Shown here in pieces: positions 1-6,314 of a stretch of DNA of 7,350 bases. Both the position numbers and the translations under genes were made by a program. Position 1 is the stretch's first letter, and every line of letters starts with the position of its first letter. The stretch lies in assembly GCA_934845495.1 (NCBI GenBank), contig CAKWRB010000021.1, positions 3,366 to 10,715 of the forward strand. Direction: 5' to 3'. The notes beneath the pieces were generated by a model. It made no database searches, had not been told where the DNA came from, and saw nothing but the letters and a program-made list of their open reading frames with translations. The stretch comes from an uncultured bacterium. Lineage in GTDB: Bacteria > Bacillota > Clostridia > Oscillospirales > Ruminococcaceae.

Positions 1-355
1 CAATTCGTTTGTATTCCTCATGGTATCGCTTATGATTTTCATAATCCGGATACCCATACTGTCGCTGCAGCTTCTCCTCGTCACTGAAGTGATACGCAAT
101 GTATTCATTGAGGAACTCCAGTGTCTTTTTGATTTCTGCACGACCCTTGCCCTCGCCGCAAGCCAGCAGCAGATTGTTGATGGCATCGATCAGTTCCCGA
201 TGCTCTTCATCAATGAGCTGATTGCCGGTTTCAAGTTCCGGGGTAAAGTCATAGGTCTTGACTTTGCTGGATCTATGTACGGGCTGAGGAGCGGGTTCTG
301 CTACTGCAGAATGTACCTGATGTGTGTCATCAATACTTGTCATCGTAGAAGTCAT
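1..355 (-). CDS. Bacteriohemerythrin (3' end beyond the window)
   Basis: Oxygen-binding non-haem diiron protein of the hemerythrin family, probably cytoplasmic; 118 residues are visible and the C-terminus is cut by the window edge. Counting from the ATG at 355, the expected iron ligands are present with family spacing: His52 (in IDEEHREL), His89 and Glu93 (HFSDEE), His108 and His112 ([11 protein letters not shown]). The final His and Asp ligands would lie beyond position 1. Residues 1-35 form a Pro/Ser/His-containing, probably disordered extension before the fold. The start is uncertain: ATG codons at 388, 355 and 343 are all in frame, none has a good Shine-Dalgarno, and all overlap the end of the chemoreceptor gene, so translation is probably coupled to it. 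Family members bind, store or sense O2 in microaerobic and anaerobic bacteria. The context suggests a role in oxygen-linked motility (inference). Confidence 0.93.
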   Translation of the reverse strand, partial: MTSTMTSIDDTHQVHSAVAEPAPQPVHRSSKVKTYDFTPELETGNQLIDEEHRELIDAINNLLLACGEGKGRAEIKKTLEFLNEYIAYHFSDEEKLQRQYGYPDYENHKRYHEEYKRI

Positions 356-2093
356 TCTGCGAGAAGGAGGCGTTGCGAAACACGGCATGCTGAGTGTCTG
401 TCAGCATATTCCCGCCTTCCTCGCTAAACGAAAATTGTCCAACCAGTTCCTTCAGGACGCTGGCCTGGCTCGAAAGCTCTTCACTTGCTGCAGCGGACTG
501 CTCTGCAGTAGCCGAGTTGGTCTGAACAACACTGGAAATCTGGTCCATGCCCTGTGTAACCTGTACAACAGCATCTGCCTGCTGCATCGAAGCCTGGGCA
601 ATGTCATCGATGGTGGTAACGATGCTTCTTGCTTCCTCAGCTACGGTCAGGATGGTCTTTGCGGTATCAGCTGCTACGCGGGAGCCATTTTCTACGGCCC
701 GTACCGAATCCTCGATCAGTGCAGAAGTCTCCTTGGAAGCATCTGCCGACTTGCTTGCCAGGTTACGTACTTCATCTGCAACAACCGCAAATCCGCGGCC
801 TGCAGCACCTGCACGGGCAACCTCTACTGCTGCGTTCAGTGCAAGGATATTGGTCTGGAAAGCAATGTCCTCAATGGTCTTGATAATCTTGCCGATCTCC
901 TGGGACTTGCCGCGGATCTCGTCCATTGCAGCGGTCATCTCGTCCATCTGACGGGTACCCTGATCCAGCTCAACGCCCAGCTCGTTGGCCTTGCGGCTGG
1001 CCTGCTTGGCATTTTCTGCGTTGCGGGTTACCTGGGAGGAAATATCAGCAATGGTAGCTGCCAGCTCCTCAACCGAGCTGGCCTGCTCTGTTGCACCCTG
1101 GCTCAGAGCCTGGGCACCGGAAGATACCTGATCCGATCCGGCAGATACCTGGTCGGCGGACTGGTTGATCTGCATCATTACATTGCTCAGGCGGGACTTG
1201 ATGTTGGTTACCGAGTTCAGAACTGCGGTGAAATCACCGACATAACGCTCGGGAACACGGGTATCCACAGCAAAGTTGCCCTTTGCCATTTCGCCCAGCA
1301 TATAGCCCTCGTCGCTGATGATGACCTGAATGGTGTCTACAAACTTGCGCACCTGCTCGGCCAGAGTACCCAGCTCGTCCTTGGACTCGTAGTCAATCTG
1401 GGTGCTGAAGTCGCCTTCTGCCATACGGATGGCAACATTTTCGATTTCCTTGATGGGGGTAACCAGCAGGCGAGCCAGGGCCAGTGCCATCATCATGGTC
1501 AAGATCAGCGCAAAAACGGATACAGCTACGGAGAAGTAAATGGTGCGCTGTACATCAGCGCGGGAAGTGGTATAGAAGTCGGCTGCCATTGCAGCTGCAT
1601 TGGAATCGATCTCCTGCAGCAGAACAGTGGCCTGGGACAGTGCATCGGAATAATCGGTTGTCAGGATCTCGGTTGCATCGTCCCAGCGCCCTTCCTTAAT
1701 GGACTGTTCAAACTGGTTGCGCAGATCCTCAGTGCCGTCGATCAGTGCATCCAGCTTGTCCAGGCTGGTGGTGTCGCCGGTATAAACCTTGCGCAGATCA
1801 GCCAGGTTCTGCTGCATAGCAGCAACCTCATTATAGGCAGTTGCCAGGTTTTCATGCGATGTACCTTCATTCCGAGCAACGAGAGCAAAACCCATCTCCT
1901 TGGCAGAGGTTTCGAGGCTTGTCATCAGTTCGCCGCCCAGACTGATGGCCTGATGCGGTTTGGTGTAAAATTCCTCAATTCTCTGGTTGGCGCTACGCAG
2001 TGCAAGAACACAGCTTCCTACCGCTATAATGAATAGAACGATTACGCCTCCAAATGTACAAAGGATTTTCTTTGAAATTTTCATATTTTTCAT
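330..2093 (-). CDS. Methyl-accepting chemotaxis protein, transmembrane
   Basis: Chemoreceptor of 587 residues that signals through CheW/CheA to the flagellar motor. Order from the ATG at 2093: cytoplasmic start MKNMKISKK, membrane helix 1 at about 10-32, an extracytoplasmic mostly helical sensor at about 33-184 (four-helix-bundle type by appearance), membrane helix 2 at about 185-208, HAMP domain at about 206-260, then the long coiled-coil signalling domain. The conserved hairpin tip ([20 protein letters not shown], then [15 protein letters not shown]) sits at about 410-445. Gln/Glu-rich helix stretches around [13 protein letters not shown] and [11 protein letters not shown] look like methylation regions. 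The ligand cannot be predicted. The tail ends FYDDKY and has no CheR-tethering NWETF-type pentapeptide. The frame is open up to a TTG at 2117, but ATG 2093 is preferred because AAAGGGG lies 11 nt before it. It follows the flagellin terminator and overlaps the hemerythrin gene in another frame. Confidence 0.96.
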   Translation of the reverse strand: MKNMKISKKILCTFGGVIVLFIIAVGSCVLALRSANQRIEEFYTKPHQAISLGGELMTSLETSAKEMGFALVARNEGTSHENLATAYNEVAAMQQNLADLRKVYTGDTTSLDKLDALIDGTEDLRNQFEQSIKEGRWDDATEILTTDYSDALSQATVLLQEIDSNAAAMAADFYTTSRADVQRTIYFSVAVSVFALILTMMMALALARLLVTPIKEIENVAIRMAEGDFSTQIDYESKDELGTLAEQVRKFVDTIQVIISDEGYMLGEMAKGNFAVDTRVPERYVGDFTAVLNSVTNIKSRLSNVMMQINQSADQVSAGSDQVSSGAQALSQGATEQASSVEELAATIADISSQVTRNAENAKQASRKANELGVELDQGTRQMDEMTAAMDEIRGKSQEIGKIIKTIEDIAFQTNILALNAAVEVARAGAAGRGFAVVADEVRNLASKSADASKETSALIEDSVRAVENGSRVAADTAKTILTVAEEARSIVTTIDDIAQASMQQADAVVQVTQGMDQISSVVQTNSATAEQSAAASEELSSQASVLKELVGQFSFSEEGGNMLTDTQHAVFRNASFSQNDFYDDKY

Positions 2094-2133
2094 TTGGTTT
2101 ATTACCCCTTTCCACAAAAACTTACATCAACAT

Positions 2134-2173
2134 TTTTCGACCGCATCTAAAAAAAAGAAACCATAAATTACAA
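2134..2173 (-). promoter_or_regulatory. Candidate promoter of the chemoreceptor gene (weak)
   Basis: The 153-base gap between the flagellin stop and the chemoreceptor ATG holds the flagellin terminator and then an A/T-rich stretch. Two weak promoter readings overlap here. A sigma-A-like one has TTGTAA (2168-2173), a 17-nt spacer, and TTAGAT (2145-2150). A sigma-28-like one has TTTCTTTT (2153-2160), 11 nt, and GTCGAAAA (2134-2141), matching about 10 of the 16 bases of the enterobacterial consensus TAAAGTTT-N11-GCCGATAA. Neither is convincing alone, but a promoter is expected because a terminator stands upstream. Confidence 0.3.
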
Positions 2174-2200
2174 TTTTTTTTGATATTTCTGTAAAATGAA

Positions 2201-2224
2201 AAAGAGGAGCAAATGCTCCTCTTT
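2201..2224 (-). terminator. Intrinsic terminator after flagellin
   Basis: A perfect 10-bp inverted repeat AAAGAGGAGC / GCTCCTCTTT with a 4-nt loop begins 23 bases after the flagellin stop codon. On the minus strand the stem runs into a T-rich stretch (TTTTTCATTTTA), which is the form of a Rho-independent terminator. It should separate the abundant flagellin transcript from the chemoreceptor gene. Confidence 0.83.
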
Positions 2225-2246
2225 CTCATTTGATGTAGTAAAGCAA

Positions 2247-3752
2247 TTACTGCAGCAGCTGCAGGATGCTCTGGGGCTGCTGGTTAGCCTGAGCCAGCAT
2301 TGCCTGAGCGGCCTGAGTCAGCACGTTCTTCTTGGTGTACTCCATCATTTCCTTAGCCATATCTGTATCACGGATCTGGCTGTTGGCAGACTGCATGTTC
2401 TCAGCAGCTACATCCAGGTTGTTGATGGTGTGCTCCAGACGGTTCTGCATTGCACCCAGCTCAGCGCGCACGCTGGATACGGTGTTGATGGCGCTGTCAG
2501 CACCGTTCTTGATCTGATCCAGAGCGGCAGAAGCAGCATCCTGAGACATGATACCAATGTTGCGCAGGTTATCGATACCCAGGCCCTTGGAGCTCATGTT
2601 GCCCACATTGATGGTAACCTTGTTGTAAGCATCACCAGTAGCACCGATCTGCAGGCTCAGACCCTTGCCGTTGCTCATCGGCTTGAACAGCAGATCCTGG
2701 GCATTAGCATTATCTACCGATACAGTAATACCCTCGCTCTCCAGAGCCTTGTTCAGGTTTGCAGCACTTGCATTATTATCAGCGCCAACCAGAACTGCAA
2801 CAGCACCCTCAGTGGTAACCTTGTCACCGGCATTGGCTACAAACTCGTATACAGTGCCGTTTACGGTAACCTTGTCGCCTGCCTTGATGCCATTGGCGCC
2901 ACCGGTAACCTTCTCGTAGGCATCGGTGCCGTCCTTGAAGGCCAGCTCGCCAACGGCATCCTTCTGAGCATCAGTGGAAGAAGTAATGTTAGTAACCTTC
3001 ACGCCACCCTCGCCAGCTGTCTTTGCAGTAAAGGTGATATCAGTTCCTGTACCGCCGATATCAAACAGAGCGGACAGCTCGCTGTTGGCCTTCAGTGCAT
3101 CACGCATAGCCTTGGCATTATCTGTATTAGTAGTGCTTCCGGTATAGTCTACGGTCACGCTCTGCAGCTTGCCGTTGGCATCGGTGTACTCTACAGTCAG
3201 CTTTGCAGCAGCAGCAGTGCCCGCGCCAATGGCCTGAGTGGTGGTTGCAGCAGTAGCAGCTACAGTGGTAGAGGCATTACCTGCACCCAGCTTGATGTTG
3301 CCGAGCTTTACAGTGTTGGTTGCCAGATCGCCGTTCAGCAGCTTGATGCCGTTGAAGTCGGTGCTCTCAGCAATACGGTCGATTTCGTCCAGCAGGGAGT
3401 TCATCTCGTCCTGCAGGGCTGCACGGTCGGTCTCGCTGTCGATGGTGCCGTTGGCTGCCTTACCGGCCAGCTCTACCATACGGTTGAGCATGTCGTGAAC
3501 TTCGGTCAGCGCACCTTCTGCTGTCTGTACCAGGCTGATACCGTCCTGGCTGTTGGTCGATGCAGTTTCCAGACCCTTGATCTGTGCCTTCATCTTCTCG
3601 CTGATGGCCAGGCCAGATGCATCGTCACCTGCACGGTTGATCTTGTAACCAGAGGACAGCTTCTCCAGGCTCTTCGATACCTGAGAGTTGTTCATGCCCA
3701 GCTGACGGTTGGCGTTCAGCGCCATAATGTTGCTTCTTACTACCATACCCAT
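2247..3752 (-). CDS. fliC: Flagellin, filament protein
   Basis: Major subunit of the flagellar filament, exported by the flagellar type III apparatus; 501 residues. The conserved N-terminal D0/D1 region is at about 3-142 ([36 protein letters not shown]), and the matching C-terminal D1/D0 helices are at about 400-501, ending [11 protein letters not shown]. The middle (about 143-395) is variable: an Ala/Thr-rich stretch at 158-184, then two modules of similar layout (about 185-257 and 293-365), each a beta-hairpin, a short helix and strands, resembling flagellin insertion modules. The D1 segment LNRMVELA at 89-96 aligns with the region recognised by mammalian TLR5 in enterobacterial flagellin. 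The ATG at 3752 is chosen because AAGGAGG lies 8 nt upstream; a second ATG at 3746 would give the more usual MVV start. It has its own candidate sigma-28 promoter, a structured leader and a terminator, so it is probably mainly monocistronic. The symbol hag would serve equally. Confidence 0.98.
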   Translation of the reverse strand: MGMVVRSNIMALNANRQLGMNNSQVSKSLEKLSSGYKINRAGDDASGLAISEKMKAQIKGLETASTNSQDGISLVQTAEGALTEVHDMLNRMVELAGKAANGTIDSETDRAALQDEMNSLLDEIDRIAESTDFNGIKLLNGDLATNTVKLGNIKLGAGNASTTVAATAATTTQAIGAGTAAAAKLTVEYTDANGKLQSVTVDYTGSTTNTDNAKAMRDALKANSELSALFDIGGTGTDITFTAKTAGEGGVKVTNITSSTDAQKDAVGELAFKDGTDAYEKVTGGANGIKAGDKVTVNGTVYEFVANAGDKVTTEGAVAVLVGADNNASAANLNKALESEGITVSVDNANAQDLLFKPMSNGKGLSLQIGATGDAYNKVTINVGNMSSKGLGIDNLRNIGIMSQDAASAALDQIKNGADSAINTVSSVRAELGAMQNRLEHTINNLDVAAENMQSANSQIRDTDMAKEMMEYTKKNVLTQAAQAMLAQANQQPQSILQLLQ

Positions 3753-3760
3753 GGTATGTA

Positions 3761-3873
3761 CCTCCTTGTATTCTCTACGCAGCCTTCCTTGGCTGTGTTC
3801 CTGTTTTTACGGCCCTTCCTGGACCGTTCACTTCTTATTTTCGCCGCTTTTCCACAGGACTAAAGCCCGAATT
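3761..3873 (-). promoter_or_regulatory. Flagellin 5' leader with tandem GGA hairpins; probable CsrA target
   Basis: The leader is about 120 nt if transcription starts near 3873. It has two neighbouring hairpins. One at 3809-3827 has a 7-bp stem ACGGTCC/GGGCCGT (one G-U pair) and loop AGGAA. The other at 3780-3795 has a 5-bp stem CAGCC/GGCTG and loop AAGGAA. Both expose GGA in the loop, the binding pattern of CsrA/RsmA. Further GGA motifs lie at 3851-3853 and 3799-3801 (ACAGGA). The Shine-Dalgarno itself, in ATACAAGGAGGT (3759-3770), differs from the CsrA SELEX consensus RUACARGGAUGU at one base. In Bacillus subtilis CsrA represses hag translation through two leader sites and is antagonised by FliW; the same arrangement is inferred here. 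No T-run follows the hairpins, so they are not terminators. Neither csrA nor fliW is in this window. Confidence 0.6.
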
Positions 3874-3880
3874 GATTTAA

Positions 3881-3907
3881 TTATCGCTCAGGGGCAACAA
3901 AACCTTC
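3881..3907 (-). promoter_or_regulatory. Candidate sigma-28 promoter of flagellin
   Basis: GAAGGTTT (3900-3907), an exact 11-nt spacer, and AGCGATAA (3881-3888) match 12 of 16 bases of the flagellar sigma-28 consensus TAAAGTTT-N11-GCCGATAA. Transcription would start at about 3873-3876. The element lies within the last codons of the upstream ComFB-family gene, and its final TAA is that gene's stop codon. Flagellin genes are typically driven by sigma-28 (FliA/SigD), which supports the assignment. Confidence 0.55.
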
Positions 3908-4174
3908 GGGACCATGGCGAGGATTGCTGCGAACAACCTCTGCCGCATGAACCAGCGCGGCTGCTACCCGGGTACGATATTCTTTCTTCAGGATAAACAG
4001 TTTGGGATATGCCTCTCCCTGGCGCATGGCCACATACTTGGGCGGCAGTTGGTTCAAGGCATAGGCAATGATATCCGCCTTGCAGAGTGGACAGGCACAG
4101 CAGTCCAGTGTAGACTCAATGCTGCTGTACATCTGTTCAACCAGTATCTCCATAACATTCTGATAGCCTGGCAT
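3881..4174 (-). CDS. ComFB-family protein, probable cyclic-dinucleotide receptor
   Basis: A 97-residue soluble protein of the late competence ComFB family, named for the Bacillus subtilis comF operon product. Family features are the opening NVMEILVEQ, the central ADIIAYALNQLPPKYVAMRQGEAY at about 33-56, and the end HAAEVVRSNPRH at about 76-87. Four cysteines (25, 26, 28, 31, in DCCACPLC) precede the central motif; Cys pairs at this place are common in the family and could bind metal. As I recall, recent work reports that ComFB proteins bind c-di-GMP and c-di-AMP. ATG 4174 has AGGAGGG 6 nt upstream. It lies 35 nt after the MotA-like gene and directly before flagellin, with no other competence gene in view. 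A role in second-messenger control of motility is therefore more likely than DNA uptake (inference). Confidence 0.85.
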   Translation of the reverse strand: MPGYQNVMEILVEQMYSSIESTLDCCACPLCKADIIAYALNQLPPKYVAMRQGEAYPKLFILKKEYRTRVAAALVHAAEVVRSNPRHGPEGFVAPER

Positions 4175-4209
4175 AAAGATCCCTCCTAACAGATCCTTGA
4201 ATTCATACC

Positions 4210-4677
4210 CTACGCTTCATTGCTGGTCGTTTGGTTTGAAAACCGTTCTTTCTTATATTTCTGATAAACCTGCTGAACTGTTTCGTGGTAATCAATCCCA
4301 AAATAGGATGGGATCAGATATGTGAAGATATAGTCCAGGTCTTCTCCTTCGCCGATTGCAACCATGCCTTCGGCGATAATTACGCCATTCAGGAGTTTTT
4401 GCGGGGACTGAATCCCTCCAGCCAGGATATAATTATACAATACTGTGCGCACCCGTTCTGCGCCGGAAACCTCGGCCACCAGATGTGCTGCCAGACGAAG
4501 CAGCGGATTGGGAAAACGGACTGTATCCTCTACAACGGAATCCATTTTCAGCAAGCCCTCTTCCTTAGCTGTATAAGCCAGCTCCACCAACTGCCGCACG
4601 GTAAACAGGCAATCCTGTTTTGCCTCACGGGTACACTGAATATGTTTGGAAAATGCGATTGCATCCATCCTATACAT
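4210..4677 (-). CDS. Soluble protein resembling MotA cytoplasmic segments
   Basis: A 155-residue protein with no signal peptide and no membrane helix that I can see. I do not recognise it as a named family. However, residues 33-51 (LAYTAKEEGLLKMDSVVED) and 57-84 (NPLLRLAAHLVAEVSGAER, then VRTVLYNYI) resemble, in order, the cytoplasmic loop of MotA stator proteins (the AxxARREGxLALE, DPFLxxG and VRxxL pattern). Residues 98-115 (GVIIAEGMVAIGEGEDLD) resemble the MotA C-terminal EGxLAIQEG segment. The two membrane helices that separate these blocks in MotA are replaced by about 13 residues. In MotA this part contacts FliG in the rotor, so a rotor- or stator-binding regulator is conceivable. ATG 4677 has AAGGAGGT 9 nt upstream; an in-frame ATG at 4668 is possible. 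It lies 34 nt after flgC and 35 nt before comFB. The gene is certain; the MotA relation is a from-memory comparison. Confidence 0.55.
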   Translation of the reverse strand: MYRMDAIAFSKHIQCTREAKQDCLFTVRQLVELAYTAKEEGLLKMDSVVEDTVRFPNPLLRLAAHLVAEVSGAERVRTVLYNYILAGGIQSPQKLLNGVIIAEGMVAIGEGEDLDYIFTYLIPSYFGIDYHETVQQVYQKYKKERFSNQTTSNEA

Positions 4678-4711
4678 CGGATCGTCACCTCCTTATTTCA
4701 TTTGAAACAGT

Positions 4712-5146
4712 TTACTTCCCTATCTCCAGTGCCTTGAGCGCCAGCGACTTCACAACCGAAAGCGCAGTGAGGTTGGCCTCATACGCATTGGAGGCCGCCA
4801 TCAGATCGATCCGCTCTTCGGTGGTGTCCACATTGGGCATCATAACATAGCCTTCCTCGTTGGCATCCGGATGGCTGGGGTCGTACACCGGCACAAAGTC
4901 CCGGTCGCTTTCCACCACCCGGGTAACACGCACACCGCCGCCCTGCATCCGGTACTGTTCCGTACTTAGCACATCCTTAAAACTCATGGTCCGTTCCTGG
5001 AACACAACCTGCTTGCGGCGATAGGGCTCACCCGTTTTGGTGCGGATGGTGTTGGCATTGGCAATATTCTGCAGGGATACATCCATGCGAAGACGCTCTG
5101 CAGTCAGTGCCGAGCCAACAATGTTCATTGAATCGAAGAAAGACAT
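4712..5146 (-). CDS. flgC: Flagellar basal-body rod protein FlgC
   Basis: Proximal rod protein of 144 residues that helps form the axial drive shaft across the cell wall; exported by the flagellar type III system. The N-terminal rod motif is at about 10-45 (LTAERLRMDVSLQNIANANT, then GEPYRRKQVVF). The C-terminal family motif is at about 98-142 (EGYVMMPNVDTTEERIDLMA, then NAYEANLTALSVVKSLALKALEIG). Both halves form the helices that pack in the rod, and the length is normal for FlgC. ATG 5146 has AAGGAGGG 6 nt upstream. It follows flgB by 18 nt, the standard pairing. In most Firmicutes fliE, fliF and fliG come next; here the MotA-like gene follows instead. Confidence 0.97.
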   Translation of the reverse strand: MSFFDSMNIVGSALTAERLRMDVSLQNIANANTIRTKTGEPYRRKQVVFQERTMSFKDVLSTEQYRMQGGGVRVTRVVESDRDFVPVYDPSHPDANEEGYVMMPNVDTTEERIDLMAASNAYEANLTALSVVKSLALKALEIGK

Positions 5147-5164
5147 CTTTTTCCCTCCTTTACA

Positions 5165-5512
5165 CTATCGTGTGAACTGGTTCATCACATACCGGAAGTT
5201 GGTAAACTGCCCCGAAATCTTCTGATACATGGCCAGCTGAGTCACATAGTTTTCGTACAGTTTCATGCTCTCCACATCGGCATCTACATTGTTGCCATCC
5301 GGACGGATGGAGGTATTGGTGTCGGTGGTGATCACTGCCTTCATATCGTACTGGGATTTCTCCTGGGCAAGAACATCCACAAAGCTCACCGATTTGGACT
5401 TATAGCCCGGTGTTTCAAGGTTGGCGAGGTTATGCAGGATCGCCTGCTGCTGCATGGACAATGCCTGCAGGCTGCCAGTCATCACCTGGAACTGCTTGGA
5501 ATCAAAAAACAT
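5165..5512 (-). CDS. flgB: Flagellar basal-body rod protein FlgB
   Basis: Proximal rod protein of 115 residues, slightly shorter than the roughly 130 usual for FlgB. The N-terminal signature is present at about 16-48 (LQALSMQQQAILHNLANLET, PGYKSKSVSFVDVL), with the NxANxxTPGYK core typical of rod and hook proteins. The C-terminal helix at about 78-108 (DVESMKLYENYVTQLAMYQK, then FTNFRYV) matches the region that packs against FlgC. ATG 5512 has AGGAGG 9 nt upstream, inside the last codons of the sortase gene, whose stop is only four bases before this start. Translation of the rod genes is therefore probably coupled to the sortase gene, an unusual neighbour for flgB. Confidence 0.96.
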   Translation of the reverse strand: MFFDSKQFQVMTGSLQALSMQQQAILHNLANLETPGYKSKSVSFVDVLAQEKSQYDMKAVITTDTNTSIRPDGNNVDADVESMKLYENYVTQLAMYQKISGQFTNFRYVMNQFTR

Positions 5513-5516
5513 TCAA

Positions 5517-6314
5517 TCATGCCTCCTGTTCTGATTCTGTGGAGGATGAAATGGGGGCAACTGCTGGAATTTCGGCTTCAGGATCCAGCAGGCGCGCCAT
5601 TACAACCAACCGTATTGTGGGTTCATCGGTACAGGTGATCAGCGTGAGGATATGGTCGCTGTTTTTTACCTGTACATCATAATCGTGGAACGACTTCCCC
5701 TTCACCGATGCAGCCAGTTCTGCGATCCCGCTATCGGGAGAGGGCTGGATCAGGCGAGGATCAGTGGTAAACTCTGCTACCGCAAAGATCTCCCACTCCA
5801 TCCAGTCATCCTGTGTAACAAACGAGATCACCGGCGTGTTCCGGGCAAAATCCTCATCCATAAACCGGAACAATTCGGAAAAACGGGGTCCATCCGGATC
5901 GTTGGTCAGATCACTGTGCCCATAGATGATCGTATTGGGAGAAAGTTTGTCCCGATCGCCAAAGGAGCACTCATAGTCGGCAAAGTAACAGCCATACAGG
6001 TTGTATTTTCGCCGCTCGTCCTGCCGGAGGTAGGTGACATTGTCGTACGACTGCAGTACGCTGTTGTTGATTTTTGTGCCCGGTATCTTCAGCCATCCAA
6101 CGGTATCCCGGTTCTGGCTGAGTTCGTAATCCAGCGCCTCCAGCACATCTGCATCCGTTTGGGGCTGACTCTTCACGCCAATTTGCGGCTGGTTTACCGC
6201 CACTGCCTCCGGTCCGAACGGATCATTCTCCATACCAAACAGTATATAACACATTCCGCCAAAAGCAACCATCAACAGTAATAAAATTGCAATTCCGGCT
6301 TTACTTTTTTTCAT
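5517..6314 (-). CDS. Class B sortase, membrane-anchored transpeptidase
   Basis: Cysteine transpeptidase that cleaves a short C-terminal motif in secreted proteins and joins them to the cell wall or to another protein; 265 residues. It has an N-terminal positive stretch (MKKSK) and one membrane helix at about 7-27, so the catalytic domain faces outside. The sortase core runs from about 71 to 243 (TVGWLKIPGTKINNSVLQ, then the NLYGCYFADYECSF region). The catalytic His133 is in IIYGHS, Cys228 in TLITC and Arg235 in TIRLVV. The YGCYFADYEC segment and the long insert before the active-site Cys fit class B. The acidic Ser/Glu-rich tail after 245 is probably disordered. ATG 6314 overlaps the stop of the surface protein gene (ATGA), with the G-rich AGGGGGGGAG as ribosome binding site. 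The overlap makes that protein the first candidate substrate. Confidence 0.93.
   Translation of the reverse strand: MKKSKAGIAILLLLMVAFGGMCYILFGMENDPFGPEAVAVNQPQIGVKSQPQTDADVLEALDYELSQNRDTVGWLKIPGTKINNSVLQSYDNVTYLRQDERRKYNLYGCYFADYECSFGDRDKLSPNTIIYGHSDLTNDPDGPRFSELFRFMDEDFARNTPVISFVTQDDWMEWEIFAVAEFTTDPRLIQPSPDSGIAELAASVKGKSFHDYDVQVKNSDHILTLITCTDEPTIRLVVMARLLDPEAEIPAVAPISSSTESEQEA

Noticed and set aside
330..400. Programmed frameshift fusing the chemoreceptor to the hemerythrin
   Set aside because: No slippery heptamer or following stem-loop is visible in the overlap; translational coupling explains the arrangement more simply.
324..2036. Long plus-strand open frame opposite the chemoreceptor gene
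   Set aside because: It mirrors a clear chemoreceptor; its product is Cys/Gly/Leu-rich with no recognisable domain, and no ribosome binding site was seen. The open frame follows from codon choice on the real strand.
2093..2117. Upstream TTG start of the chemoreceptor (adds MWKGVINQ)
   Set aside because: The AAAGGGG ribosome binding site lies downstream of this TTG and is correctly placed for the ATG at 2093.
3780..3827. Hairpins before flagellin read as a terminator of the rod operon
   Set aside because: No T-run follows either stem on the minus strand (AAAAA and GCGTAG follow instead); the GGA loops fit CsrA binding better.
2196..3863. Long plus-strand open frame opposite flagellin
   Set aside because: Antisense shadow of a highly expressed, codon-biased flagellin gene. 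It spans the terminator hairpin and the leader, and has no domain features.
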